Source: Bacillus altitudinis 41KF2b (GTDB lineage Bacteria > Bacillota > Bacilli > Bacillales > Bacillaceae). Taken from it: a DNA stretch of 64,000 nt. The stretch lies in assembly GCF_000691145.1 (NCBI RefSeq), contig NZ_ASJC01000007.1, positions 1-64,000 on the forward strand, written 5' to 3'. Within the stretch, counting starts at the first letter, position 1, and each line of letters begins with the position of its first letter. Shown here one piece after another: positions 8,782-19,100 of this stretch. The notes beneath the pieces were generated by a model. It saw nothing but the letters and a program-made list of their open reading frames with translations, had not been told where the DNA came from and made no database searches. The position numbers and the translations under genes are program-made.

Positions 8782-10920
8782 TCAATTCTTGTAGGCTGAC
8801 AGCTGTACAGGACAATATTTAAAACCTGGCATTTTACTGTGTGGATCTAACTGTTTACCAATTAATAGGTTAATTGATTGATGTTTATTCCAGTGAAACG
8901 GAACAAACACAGTATCTTTTCGGATGCTATCTGTTATGTGGCACCTCATGATGACACTACCTCGTTTTGACTGGATGGTGACGAGCTCCCCGTGCTGAAG
9001 TCCATAAGCTTCGGCTGTGTCAGGATGAAGCCCTACATAAGCTTCAAACTGCCGGGCAACAAGAGAGGTGCTTTTTCTTGTTTGAACGCCCGTTTGGTAA
9101 TGAGCCATCACCCTGCCGGTCGTTAAATAGAGTGGATATTCTGGACTGACTGGTTCTTTTGCACCCTGTTGTCCATGTGCAACGACTGCAAATTTTGCTA
9201 ATTTATCAGGATGTGAGAATTGATGCTCAAATAGTCTTTCTGTTCCTCGGTCTTCCAAATGAGAGCAGGGCCATAATATGCCTTGCGTCTTCCTTAACCT
9301 GTCATAGGTCATACCGGAATAATCGGCTTTGGCTCCTTTCGTTGCTGTTCTCAATTCCTCAAAGATGTCTTCTGCAGATGAAAAAGAAAAAGAGCCGCCT
9401 TTGCCTAATACTGCTGCTATTTCACAAATGATTTGCCAATCGTGCTTTCTTTGGTGTTTGAGTGGATAGGTTGCTTCTCTCAGCGTAACGCGTCCTTCTA
9501 TGTTCGTCATGGTCCCTTCGTCCTCTAAATATGACGAAGCTGGTAAAATAACATCTGCGAGTGCAGCCGTCTCAGAGATAAATAAATCAATTGCGACAAA
9601 AAAGGACAGCTGCTCGATGGCTTTTTTGATAAAGCTTGCATGCGGACCTGATTGAACAGGATTAGAACACATTAAAAAGAGCGCTTTTATCTCTCCTTTC
9701 TGCATTTTTTCAAACATTTCAAAAGCAGATACACCTTTTCCAGGCAGTTCTTTTTCATCGATCTTCCATATTTCGGCCATTTCTTTTCTATGTACTGGGT
9801 TTGTGATATCACGGTAACCAGGAAGCTGATCTGCTTTTTGTCCATGCTCTCTTGCACCCTGTCCATTTCCTTGCCCAGTAATGGCACCATAGCCACACCC
9901 AATCCGGCCAATCTTCCCAGTAACAAGCAGAATATTCAGGAAATTACGAACGGATGCTGTCCCGTCTATTTGCTGCTCAATGCCTCTTGCAGTCAGAATC
10001 ATGCCTGTTTTTTCGCGGGCGAATTTTCTCGCTATTTTTTGAATGACTTTCATCGATACACCGGTTTGCTGCGTAATGTCTTGCAGGGACATGTGTGAAA
10101 TATGCTGTTTCATTTCTTGAAAACCTGATGTTCGTTTTTTAATAAATTCTTCGTCTAGTAACTGTTCATGAAGCATGACGTGTAAGATTCCATTTGCGAG
10201 TGCAGCATCTGACCCAGGCCTTAAGCTGACATGTAAGTCAGCTAGTTTGGCTGTTGCTGTTTTTCGCGGATCGATCACGATGAGAAATGCCCCGTTCTTT
10301 TTAGCTTCTTCCAAATACGGTATGAGGGTCGGCTGACATTCCGCTATATTGGTTCCAACCAATAGTAAAACCCGGGCATGCTTGATGTCACGAAGCGGAA
10401 AGGTTAGACCCCGATCAAGTCCAAATGTTTGGTTAGCTGCTGTTGCTGCTGAAGACATACACAGTCTTCCATTGTAATCAATGTATTTCGTTTTAAGGGC
10501 GACCCTTGCAAATTTTCCGAGTAAATAAGCTTCTTCATTTGTAATCGATGCACTACCATACACACTGATAGCATCGTTCCCATGTTCCGTCTGAAGGGTT
10601 TGAGTGCGTGCTTTGATTTCGTCAAGTGCCTCTTGCCAAGTCACTTTGACAAATTGACCGTTTCTTTTGATGAGGGGGTGATTCAATCGTTCCTTGTGCA
10701 GTGCGTGCTGGTGGGCATGCTGCCCTTTCATACAGATCCTGCCGAACGTGGTTGGATTATGAATACCTATCGTCTGGTAGCGTGTTCGCCCTTCTGCGTG
10801 CTGCTCGACTAATTGCATTTTGCACTGCATACTGCAAAACGGACATTGAGATGGGAACACCCTTTTTCGCTCTTGCTGCTCTGATGTTTGCTGCACATAT
10901 TGTAAAAAAGATTGATTCAT
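8782..10920 (-). CDS. nasC: Assimilatory nitrate reductase catalytic subunit
   Basis: 712 residues of the DMSO-reductase superfamily. The N-terminal [4Fe-4S] motif is C26-x2-C29-x3-C33 with the fourth cysteine in GRICMKG. It is followed by the Mo-bis-MGD binding domains and the C-terminal molydopterin dinucleotide-binding fold (LYLTTGRVMAHYQTG). It reduces nitrate to nitrite in the cytosol, receiving electrons from NasB. It overlaps nasB by four bases (ATGA), indicating translational coupling. Length matches B. subtilis NasC (710). An 80-base gap separates it from nasD. Confidence 0.95.
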   Translation of the reverse strand: MNQSFLQYVQQTSEQQERKRVFPSQCPFCSMQCKMQLVEQHAEGRTRYQTIGIHNPTTFGRICMKGQHAHQHALHKERLNHPLIKRNGQFVKVTWQEALDEIKARTQTLQTEHGNDAISVYGSASITNEEAYLLGKFARVALKTKYIDYNGRLCMSSAATAANQTFGLDRGLTFPLRDIKHARVLLLVGTNIAECQPTLIPYLEEAKKNGAFLIVIDPRKTATAKLADLHVSLRPGSDAALANGILHVMLHEQLLDEEFIKKRTSGFQEMKQHISHMSLQDITQQTGVSMKVIQKIARKFAREKTGMILTARGIEQQIDGTASVRNFLNILLVTGKIGRIGCGYGAITGQGNGQGAREHGQKADQLPGYRDITNPVHRKEMAEIWKIDEKELPGKGVSAFEMFEKMQKGEIKALFLMCSNPVQSGPHASFIKKAIEQLSFFVAIDLFISETAALADVILPASSYLEDEGTMTNIEGRVTLREATYPLKHQRKHDWQIICEIAAVLGKGGSFSFSSAEDIFEELRTATKGAKADYSGMTYDRLRKTQGILWPCSHLEDRGTERLFEHQFSHPDKLAKFAVVAHGQQGAKEPVSPEYPLYLTTGRVMAHYQTGVQTRKSTSLVARQFEAYVGLHPDTAEAYGLQHGELVTIQSKRGSVIMRCHITDSIRKDTVFVPFHWNKHQSINLLIGKQLDPHSKMPGFKYCPVQLSAYKN

Positions 10921-13178
10921 ACATTCACACCCTTTTGTCTACTTTGCTCAAATTGCTCGCAGAGCTCTTCTCTCATTTCCTCATCGAGCAATTTTTCTCG
11001 GATGGAAATGATGCCGTTTTTTTGGATCCAGTCTCCAATAGATTCTTGAAAATATGCACGTTTTCTATAGTCTTCAAGCAGTGCTTTTAAAAAAGGAATC
11101 AGCTCATCCGTTCGGCTCACAGAATAAAAAAGCTGACCTGCCTTAGGTTGACGTATGCTGCCTCCTATATAAATGTCCCATTCATCCAGCTGCTTCTTGA
11201 TGCAGATGTCATAGATGGGGCTGAAATGACATACGCAGGAAGGACCAGCGATATGAATCGATGTGACTGCAGGTAAAAGCGTGTTTTCTAGTTGTCTTTC
11301 GATCTCCATGACAAGTGTTGTGACAGATGGATCGTGACGACAATCACATGATAGAACATGAGAAAGTCTCTTGCTTTCTTGTGGCATGATGTGTCCATGT
11401 TCTTTTACAATATGGTCGGCCTCTTGTGAAATACCGATCAGCCGAATTCGTTTATTCTCCGTTAGTTCTACGTGCTGAATTTGCTTTTGCTCTAATAATC
11501 CGGTTATCATCTGTAAAAATGTCAGATCAAGACGGCCACCATATAACTGAGGCATTAGTATGTGCTCATGATCTGATGGGCTGTCTTTTACGAAAAGATC
11601 TTGAAACTGCTCAAGATAGTATGGAATGGCTGCTCGGCACTTGTCACAGCCGTTATCTGTCATCCAATCAAATTGTCTTCTTACTTGCTCTTCATTCAGC
11701 GGCTGCTGCTTTTTTACATACGAAAAAATGGTCTCTTCCTCTACATTTGTGCACGAGCAAAACGTGTCCAGTGCTTCCGTTAGCTGATTTGATGAGACAT
11801 GGCAGCAGGCACGAACAAGCTCTTGACAGCCTCCGCAGCCCGTTGCGGCCCCTGTCTGTTTTTTTATCTCTTCTAAATTTGTCAGCTGATGGACCGATAT
11901 GCTTTTGAATATCGCTCCCTTCGTCACCGTGTGGCATTGGCAGATGAGATCCTCTGTTTTTAATGAATCTAAAGGGGATATCTGCTCTTCATTCAGTGAT
12001 TTCATGACTACGCTTTTATCACGCCCCACTTTTACATCCTGCAAAAGCTGCTCAGCTCTCTCAAGTTGACCAACTAATACAACGCCTGTGAGCACATCAT
12101 GTTCAAACACTAGTTTTTTATATACTTCTTGTTCTTCATCTAAGTAAGTCACCACTGAAGCGGAGGGGGATCGGTTTACAATACTGCCAGCAGAATAAAT
12201 AGATATGTCATTTGCTTTCAATTTTGTTGAATAAATGGCAGGAGGTAAATTCGTGACCAGTTCATCTAATAAATGATTCGCAAGCACGTTTGCTTGTTCA
12301 TAAATAGGCTGCACAAGACCGTGCACCATTCCCTTATGCTCTGCACATTCTCCAATAGCATAAATATTCTCAACGTTTGTCTGCATGACATCATTTACAA
12401 CAATGGCTTTTCTTGTATGAATGCCGTGCTGTTTTGCAAGCTCTATATTCGGACGGACCCCTGTTGTGAAAACCACGAGATCAGCATCCACGATGTCTCC
12501 ACTTTTTAACAGAACGCCTTCTACTCTCTCGTTTCCTAAACATGCAATCGTATGAGCATTTGTTTTTACCTGAATCCCCTTGCGACTTAATTGTTGAGAC
12601 AAAAGCCCTGCAGCGGTTTCATCTAATTGGCGTTGCATAAGCCAATCCGTGTGATGAATCAAGGTTGTCTTCAGTCCAGCGATCTGTAAACCAGCGGCCA
12701 CTTCCACACCAAGTACACCACCTCCAATGACTGCTGCACGCTCATAGCGTAAAGAATCAGCGTAAATGGCCTCATAATCGTCAATCGTACGAAAAGCATA
12801 GACCCCTTTTTTGGATACGCCTTGTATAGGTAGAAAATGAGGCGATGAGCCTGTGGCGATAACCAGTTTGTCATACGGGATATTCCGGCGTGCTTCTGTC
12901 ATGAGCAATTGACGCTTTGTATCGATGTGGACAACTGCTTCGCCTGTTTGGATGGTGATGTCATGTTTGGTGTACCATTCTTTTGGCTTTAGTTCAATTT
13001 GAGACAATGATTCACTTTTTTGTAAAACCGATGAAAGTTTTATTCGGTTGTAGGCCGGGTGCTTCTCTTTTCCAATGATCGTGATGGAATAGCGTTCTGG
13101 CTGATTCTTTACGATATGCTCGATACATTTCATACTCGCCATGCCGTTTCCGATAAACACGAGTTTACGTTTTGCCAT
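10917..13178 (-). CDS. nasB: Assimilatory nitrate reductase electron transfer subunit
   Basis: 753 residues. The N-terminal half is a NirB-like FAD/NAD(P)H oxidoreductase (GNGMASM, GGGVLGVEVAAG). Two Bfd-like [2Fe-2S] modules follow (CQCHTVTKG with CGGCQE; CSCTNVEEE with CDKCRAA), and the C-terminus is a degenerate half of the sulfite-reductase ferredoxin-like domain without siroheme cysteines. It passes electrons from NAD(P)H to NasC. It is the first gene of nasBCDE and is divergent from nasA. It resembles NasD in its first 550 residues, consistent with an old duplication. Start is ATG with an AAAGGTTGATC-type site. Confidence 0.94.
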   Translation of the reverse strand: MAKRKLVFIGNGMASMKCIEHIVKNQPERYSITIIGKEKHPAYNRIKLSSVLQKSESLSQIELKPKEWYTKHDITIQTGEAVVHIDTKRQLLMTEARRNIPYDKLVIATGSSPHFLPIQGVSKKGVYAFRTIDDYEAIYADSLRYERAAVIGGGVLGVEVAAGLQIAGLKTTLIHHTDWLMQRQLDETAAGLLSQQLSRKGIQVKTNAHTIACLGNERVEGVLLKSGDIVDADLVVFTTGVRPNIELAKQHGIHTRKAIVVNDVMQTNVENIYAIGECAEHKGMVHGLVQPIYEQANVLANHLLDELVTNLPPAIYSTKLKANDISIYSAGSIVNRSPSASVVTYLDEEQEVYKKLVFEHDVLTGVVLVGQLERAEQLLQDVKVGRDKSVVMKSLNEEQISPLDSLKTEDLICQCHTVTKGAIFKSISVHQLTNLEEIKKQTGAATGCGGCQELVRACCHVSSNQLTEALDTFCSCTNVEEETIFSYVKKQQPLNEEQVRRQFDWMTDNGCDKCRAAIPYYLEQFQDLFVKDSPSDHEHILMPQLYGGRLDLTFLQMITGLLEQKQIQHVELTENKRIRLIGISQEADHIVKEHGHIMPQESKRLSHVLSCDCRHDPSVTTLVMEIERQLENTLLPAVTSIHIAGPSCVCHFSPIYDICIKKQLDEWDIYIGGSIRQPKAGQLFYSVSRTDELIPFLKALLEDYRKRAYFQESIGDWIQKNGIISIREKLLDEEMREELCEQFEQSRQKGVNV

Positions 13179-13226
13179 GTGAGATCAACCTTTCTAGCTT
13201 TTTGCGCCAAAGCAATGTTTGCCTAG

Positions 13227-13255
13227 ATTATGGCACACATTTGTAAAAAAGTGTT
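13227..13255 (-). promoter_or_regulatory. Candidate nasBCDE promoter
   Basis: On the minus strand the -10 is CATAAT (13232-13227), with only a weak -35 (AACACT, 13255-13250) 17 bases upstream. The predicted start near 13220 puts the TnrA box centre at about -50, the usual distance for TnrA activation. The weak -35 fits a promoter that needs an activator. Confidence 0.55.
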
Positions 13256-13261
13256 TATCCA

Positions 13262-13278
13262 TGTCATTTTTTCTAACA
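13262..13278. promoter_or_regulatory. TnrA box shared by nasA and nasB promoters
   Basis: TGTCATTTTTTCTAACA matches the TnrA consensus TGTNANAWWWTMTNACA at 16 of 17 positions. It lies between the divergent nasA and nasB genes. B. subtilis controls both transcription units from one such site in nitrogen limitation. Confidence 0.85.
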
Positions 13279-13284
13279 CAATAC

Positions 13285-13313
13285 TTCCATTCCTTCTATC
13301 AACTCGCTATCTT
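13285..13313 (+). promoter_or_regulatory. Candidate nasA promoter
   Basis: -35 TTCCAT (13285-13290), 17-base spacer, -10 TATCTT (13308-13313). The predicted start near 13320 places the TnrA box centre (13270) at about -50, mirroring the nasB side. Confidence 0.55.
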
Positions 13314-13347
13314 TAAGTCAGAAAATTCAAAATAAAGGAGTGGTTTT

Positions 13348-14550
13348 GTGAAACTCTCAGAATTGACTTCTAGTGGTCATCCTAAGACATTGTTTGGTTC
13401 ATTTTTATATTTTGACGTGAGTTTCATGATTTGGGTTTTGCTGGGGGCACTCGGTGCTTTTATTGCACAAGATTTTGCCTTATCGACAATAGAAAAAGGC
13501 ATGATTGTAGCCATTCCGATTTTATCCGGATCTTTTTTTCGAATTGTGCTAGGCCTATTAACAGACCGAATGGGACCTAAAAAAACAGCGATGATGGGCA
13601 TGATTTTGACCACCATTCCGCTTATATGGGGGTTTTTCGGTGGTACAACCCTTTCAGAGCTAGTACTGATCGGGATTTTATTAGGGGTTGCAGGTGCGAG
13701 TTTTGCGGTCGCTTTACCGATGGCAAGCCGCTGGTACCCTCCTCATTTACAAGGGGTAGCGATGGGAATTGCCGGCGCCGGAAACAGCGGAACACTGATC
13801 TCGACACTCTTTGGACCAAGGCTTGCGGAGATGTATGGCTGGCATACAGTGATGGGGCTCGCTCTTATTCCTTTAAGTTTCGTCTTTTTGTTTTTTATTT
13901 TCACAGCAAAAGATGCACCAAACCAGCCGGCCCCTCAGCCGCTTCGGTCCTATTTTTCAGTCTTTAAAGTAAAGACAACGTGGTTTTTCTGTCTTCTTTA
14001 TGCAATTACATTCGGTGGTTTTGTCGGACTTTCAAGTTTCTTGAGTATTTTCTTTGTGGACCAATATGCGATTTCAAAAATTCATGCCGGTGATTTTGTG
14101 ACGCTTTGTGTGGCGGCAGGCAGCTTCTTTCGGCCAGTTGGCGGTTTGATTGCCGATAAAATTGGCGGGATGAAAGTACTGCTCGGTTTATTTGCTTTGA
14201 TTGGTATCTGTTTAGGGGCAGTGAGTAGTCTACCTGCTTTACCAGTGGTCATTGCGCTTTTATTTGTCGGAATGATGTGTCTTGGTATGGGGAATGGGGC
14301 GGTGTTCCAGCTTGTGCCGCAAGTGTTTCATAAGGAAATTGGGATTGTGACTGGAATTGTAGGGGCTGCAGGAGGCATTGGGGGATTCTTTTTACCAAAC
14401 GTTCTTGGCAGTTTAAAAGAAATGACGGGCTCCTATACATTTGGCTTTTTGACCATTTCTCTTTTTGTTCTTGCTGTCTTCCTCTGTTTGGTTGTCTCCC
14501 AGTTCAAACGTAAAAAAGTCATTATCCAGCCAACCATGTCTGAATCATAA
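13348..14550 (+). CDS. nasA: Nitrate transporter, NarK/NasA family
   Basis: 400 residues, 12 predicted membrane helices, major facilitator superfamily, nitrate/nitrite porter branch. The two glycine-rich nitrate signature regions are present: [19 protein letters not shown] with [10 protein letters not shown] in the first half, and [15 protein letters not shown] with [15 protein letters not shown] in the second. It imports nitrate across the cytoplasmic membrane for NasBC. The start is GTG with AAAGGAG seven bases upstream. It is the only gene on the plus strand of the nas locus and is divergent from nasBCDE across the TnrA site. Length matches B. subtilis NasA (401). Confidence 0.95.
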   Translation: MKLSELTSSGHPKTLFGSFLYFDVSFMIWVLLGALGAFIAQDFALSTIEKGMIVAIPILSGSFFRIVLGLLTDRMGPKKTAMMGMILTTIPLIWGFFGGTTLSELVLIGILLGVAGASFAVALPMASRWYPPHLQGVAMGIAGAGNSGTLISTLFGPRLAEMYGWHTVMGLALIPLSFVFLFFIFTAKDAPNQPAPQPLRSYFSVFKVKTTWFFCLLYAITFGGFVGLSSFLSIFFVDQYAISKIHAGDFVTLCVAAGSFFRPVGGLIADKIGGMKVLLGLFALIGICLGAVSSLPALPVVIALLFVGMMCLGMGNGAVFQLVPQVFHKEIGIVTGIVGAAGGIGGFFLPNVLGSLKEMTGSYTFGFLTISLFVLAVFLCLVVSQFKRKKVIIQPTMSES

Positions 14551-14584
14551 AAAGCCATGACCACTCTTTGGTCATGGCTTTTCT
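14551..14584. terminator. Bidirectional terminator nasA/gltB
   Basis: AAAGCCATGACCA pairs with TGGTCATGGCTTT around a short loop, with T runs in both directions. It separates nasA from the convergent gltAB operon. Confidence 0.85.
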
Positions 14585-14613
14585 CTATATATGGTAAACA
14601 CCCTTTGTTTGAC

Positions 14614-16098
14614 CTATTTTGGCAGAACCGAACTCCCCATTAAATAACGGTCTACCTCATGCGCCACTTGTCTGCCTTCGTTAATTGCCCAGACAATCAA
14701 GCTTTGACCGCGTCTTGCATCTCCCGCTGCAAATACGCCTTCTACATTCGTCGTATATTCCCCATATTTTGCGTCAATCCGATTGTTTTTGCTGTCCACG
14801 CCAAAGTGTTTCACTAGCGGCTGTTCAGTTCCCTCAAAACCAATCGCAATAAAGACTAGCTGAGCTGGCCATACCTTCTCTGTTCCTGGAATCTCATGAA
14901 ATTCAAACTTCCCTTGCTCGTTTTTCACCTTTTCCATTTGAATGGTATGAAGCTCTTTTAACTTCCCATTTTTATCAGCCACAATCTTTGTGGTTTGAAT
15001 CGAATATTGCCGCGGATCTTCTCCAAATTTTGCTTGTGCTTCTTCGTAAGCATAATCTAGAGAGAAGACATAAGGCTGTTCTGGCCACATGTTATCCCCT
15101 ACACGTGTATCTGGAAGCTTTGGATGCTTTCCGAATTGAACAACACTTTTTGCTTTTTGGCGAAGTGCAGTTGCGACGCAGTCAGCGCCTGTATCTCCTC
15201 CGCCAATCACAATGACGTCTTTCCCTTTTGCGTCAATAAAGTTTTTATCTTTGAATCCTGAATCAAGCATGCTTTTTGTTGCGAGTGTTAAATAATCCAT
15301 TGCCAGGTGAATCCCTTTTGCTTCCCTGCCTTCAATTAACAGGTCACGCTGCTTTTGTGCACCTGTACAAAGGATGACCGCATCAAATTGCTCTTTCAGT
15401 TCATCAGCCGTGATATCCACACCAATTTCTGTATTGGTCACAAAGTCAATGCCTTCTTGTCTTAGCAGTTTAACTCTGCGCTCAACGACTTCTTTGTCGA
15501 GCTTCATATTCGGAATACCATAAGTGAGCAGTCCACCAAGACGATCAGATCGTTCAAACACGGTTACAGCGTGCCCTGCTTGGTTTAGTTGGTCTGCACT
15601 TGCCAGTCCTGCTGGTCCTGATCCGACAATGGCAACCTTTTTCCCTGTACGGCTTGAAGGAATTCTTGGTGTAATCCAGCCATTTTCAAAACCTTTATCA
15701 ATGATCGTCCGTTCGATATTTTTAATCGATACTGCTGGATCATTGATCGCGACGGTACATGAGCCTTCACAAGGTGCTGGACATACTCTTCCAGTAAATT
15801 CAGGGAAATTGTTCGTTTTTTGTAGTCTTTCAAGCGCTTCTTTCCATCTGCCCCGGTAGACAAGGTCATTCCATTCTGGAATTAAATTGTAGATCGGGCA
15901 GCCAGAAACGCCGCCCCTGATCTCCATCCCAATTTGACAAAACGGTGTTCCGCAATCCATACATCTAGCACCCTGCTGTTTCAATACCTCATCTGTATAA
16001 GGAGCTGAATATTCTTTCCAGTCATTTTGACGAGTGAGAGGGTCACGTTCATTTGGCTTTTCTCTTTTATAATCCATAAAACCTGTTGCTTTGCCCAT
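14614..16098 (-). CDS. gltB: Glutamate synthase small (beta) subunit
   Basis: 494 residues counted from MGKATGF at 16098, which follows an AAAGGGGAGAGG ribosome site; the open frame continues 46 codons upstream into the end of gltA and is not used. Two [4Fe-4S] cysteine clusters lie near the N-terminus (CMDCGTPFC...CPIYN and CPAPCEGSC), followed by FAD and NADPH Rossmann domains (GSGPAGLASAD; GGGDTGADCVATA). It supplies electrons from NADPH to GltA for making two glutamates from glutamine and 2-oxoglutarate. It lies 16 bases downstream of gltA. Length is typical (B. subtilis 493). Confidence 0.96.
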   Translation of the reverse strand: MGKATGFMDYKREKPNERDPLTRQNDWKEYSAPYTDEVLKQQGARCMDCGTPFCQIGMEIRGGVSGCPIYNLIPEWNDLVYRGRWKEALERLQKTNNFPEFTGRVCPAPCEGSCTVAINDPAVSIKNIERTIIDKGFENGWITPRIPSSRTGKKVAIVGSGPAGLASADQLNQAGHAVTVFERSDRLGGLLTYGIPNMKLDKEVVERRVKLLRQEGIDFVTNTEIGVDITADELKEQFDAVILCTGAQKQRDLLIEGREAKGIHLAMDYLTLATKSMLDSGFKDKNFIDAKGKDVIVIGGGDTGADCVATALRQKAKSVVQFGKHPKLPDTRVGDNMWPEQPYVFSLDYAYEEAQAKFGEDPRQYSIQTTKIVADKNGKLKELHTIQMEKVKNEQGKFEFHEIPGTEKVWPAQLVFIAIGFEGTEQPLVKHFGVDSKNNRIDAKYGEYTTNVEGVFAAGDARRGQSLIVWAINEGRQVAHEVDRYLMGSSVLPK

Positions 16099-16114
16099 TG
16101 TCCTCTCCCCTTTC

Positions 16115-19100
16115 TTAATGAGCGACGGCTGCTTTTTGCCCGTTTGCCGTTTCTTTATTTTTCGGTTTTGTGTTTGCTTCAAATGCGAACATAACAGCTT
16201 CCTCGTGGCTGAGGCCTGCTTGTTTTTGTTCCTCAATGCTTTGAAGCATCATTTTGTAATTTCTCGGAATGATCTTAATGAATTGATTCTTTTCTTGTGC
16301 CCAGTTCTCTAGAAGCGCTGCTGCTTTTGAGCTGTTTGTATAATCAAGGTGTTCCTGAATCATTTGCTTCACTTCTTGTTCTTCTTCGTGATCTGTGAGT
16401 TTTTCAAACATGATCATTTCCATGTTACACATTCTTTTGAACTGTTTTGCATCGGATGTATGCACATAAGCGATACCGCCAGACATCCCTGCGCCAAAGT
16501 TCTTCCCAACGTCACCTAAAATGACAACACGTCCGCCAGTCATGTATTCACAGCCGTGATCACCGATTCCTTCAACGACCACATTGACACCTGAATTACG
16601 AACGGCAAATCGTTCACCTGCACGACCGTTAATATACGCTTTTCCGCTTGTCGCGCCGTAAAATGCAACGTTACCGACAATCACGTTCTCATGTCCATTT
16701 TGTACAAAGTGATCAGATGTTTTGACAGCAATTTTGCCTCCAGAGAGTCCTTTGCCGATATAGTCATTTGAGTCACCTGTTAAATATAAAGACATCCCCT
16801 TTGGAACAAATGCGCCGAAGCTTTGTCCAGCTGAACCAGTGAACCGAAGTGTGATCGTATCCTCTGGCAGACCTTCTTCTCCGTAGCGCTTAGACACTTC
16901 ACTGCCCGTAATCGTTCCAGCTACACGGTGAATGTTGCGAATGTTTAGTGACAGATCAACCGGTGTTTGATGATCGAGCGCTTCCTGTACATAAGGGAGA
17001 ATCTCATTCATATCCAGTGATTCATCAATTTTATGATTTTGCGGCGTTCTGAATGTGCGTGGTCCCTCTGGCTGATATAGCAGGGTTTCAAGGTTCAGCT
17101 GTCCTGCTTTCCAGTGTGCTTTTGCTCTTTCACTTACTGATAAGACATCCGTACGCCCAATCAATTCATCCATTGATGTAAAGCCAAGTTCAGCTAAAAT
17201 TTCTCTTACTTCCTCTGCAATAAACATCATGAAGTTGACAATGTGATCAGGGTCACCCATGAATTTTTTGCGAAGTTCTGGGTTTTGAGTAGCGACTCCG
17301 ACTGGGCAAGTATCTAAATGACATGCTCTCATCATGACGCATCCTAATACGACAAGTGGAGCTGTCGCAAAGCCGTATTCTTCTGCTCCTAAAATCGCAG
17401 CCATGACAACGTCGCGTCCTGTCATTAATTTGCCATCCGTCTCAAGAACGACTCGCTCTCGAAGACCGTTTAAGACAAGGGTTTGATGCGCTTCTGCCAA
17501 TCCAAGCTCCCAAGGAAGTCCTGTATGTTTAATACTTGTTTTCGGAGAAGCTCCAGTACCGCCATCATATCCACTAATTACGATGACATCCGCTGTCCCT
17601 TTTGCGACACCTGCTGCAATCGTACCAACGCCAGCTTTAGAAACTAGCTTGACGCTGATGCGTGCGTCACGGTTTGCGTTTTTCAAATCATGGATCAATT
17701 GAGCCAAATCCTCGATTGAATAAATATCATGGTGAGGCGGTGGTGAGATTAGGCCAACACCTGGCGTAGAACCACGTACGTCTGCGACCCAAGGATACAC
17801 TTTATTTCCTGGCAGCTGTCCGCCTTCTCCCGGCTTTGCACCTTGCGCCATTTTAATTTGCAGTTCATCTGCATTGACTAAATAATGACTTTTCACGCCA
17901 AAGCGGCCAGAAGCAATCTGTTTAATTGCACTTCTGCGATCATCTCCGTGCTCATCTACTGTAAAGCGAGCAGGATCTTCCCCGCCTTCTCCGCTGTTGC
18001 TTTTGCCGCCAATTCGGTTCATCGCAATCGCTAGTGCTTCATGCGCTTCTTTACTTAATGAACCAAATGACATCGCACCTGTCTTAAAGCGGCGTACAAT
18101 GGATTCAGCAGATTCAACTTCTTCCAGACGAACTGGCTTTTGTTTTGAATGAAAAGCAAATAGATTTCTAAGGAAACCAATTCGTTCTTCATCCGCTGCC
18201 TTCGTATATTGCTTAAATAAATCATAATCCTCGTTGCGGCATGCCCACTGAAGGGTATGAATGGTTTTTGGGTTAAAGGCATGATGCTCTCCATTTTTTC
18301 TCCACTGGAACTCACTGCCTGATTCTAGCGTTTGATCAGTTGATGCCTGATACCCAGCCTCATGACGAAGCTTTGCTTCACTTGCAATGGTGTCAAGATC
18401 AATTCCGCCTAGCTGCGAAGCTGTTCCTGTGAAATATGCCTGGATGACTTCTTCACTAATGCCGACTGCTTCAAAAATTTGTGCGCCTCGATAGCTTTGG
18501 ACAGTGGAAATTCCCACTTTAGACATTACTTTAACGACGCCCTCAGTCACACTTTTGCCAAACTTTGTGACAGCCTCATCAAAGCTAATCGCAATCGCTT
18601 CTTCAGCAATAAGCTGTTTGTATGTTTCGTAAACGAGGTACGGATGGATCGCATCTGCACCGTAGCCAATCAGTGCGGCAAAATGATGAACCTCTCTTAC
18701 TTCTCCAGATTCGACGATTAAGCTCACCTTTGTTCGTAAGCCTTGACGCACAAGATGCTGATGAAGTGCACTTAATGCAAGAAGTGGTGGAATCGGCACT
18801 TTTTCTTCCGTCATGTCACGATCGGAAAGAATTAGTAAAGATACCCCTTCACGAATGGCTTTTTCTGCCTCTTCAAACATCGCATCAAGACCGCGTTTTA
18901 GGTCATCAGTGAAAAGTGTATGAATCGTTTTGCTTTTAAAGGCGTTATGAACAATCGTTTTCAAGCCGTTGAACTGCCCGCTTGTTAAAACGGGTGTATA
19001 AAGTTTAATTCTTCGGCATGAATATTCATTTGGATGTAAAATATCTCCCTCAGCACCTAACCAAGTCATGGTCGATGTAACAAGCTGCTCACGAATGGCA

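Noticed and set aside
9159..10098. Several plus-strand frames of 80-100 codons across nasC
   Set aside because: They are antisense shadows of nasC with unlikely composition and no ribosome sites.
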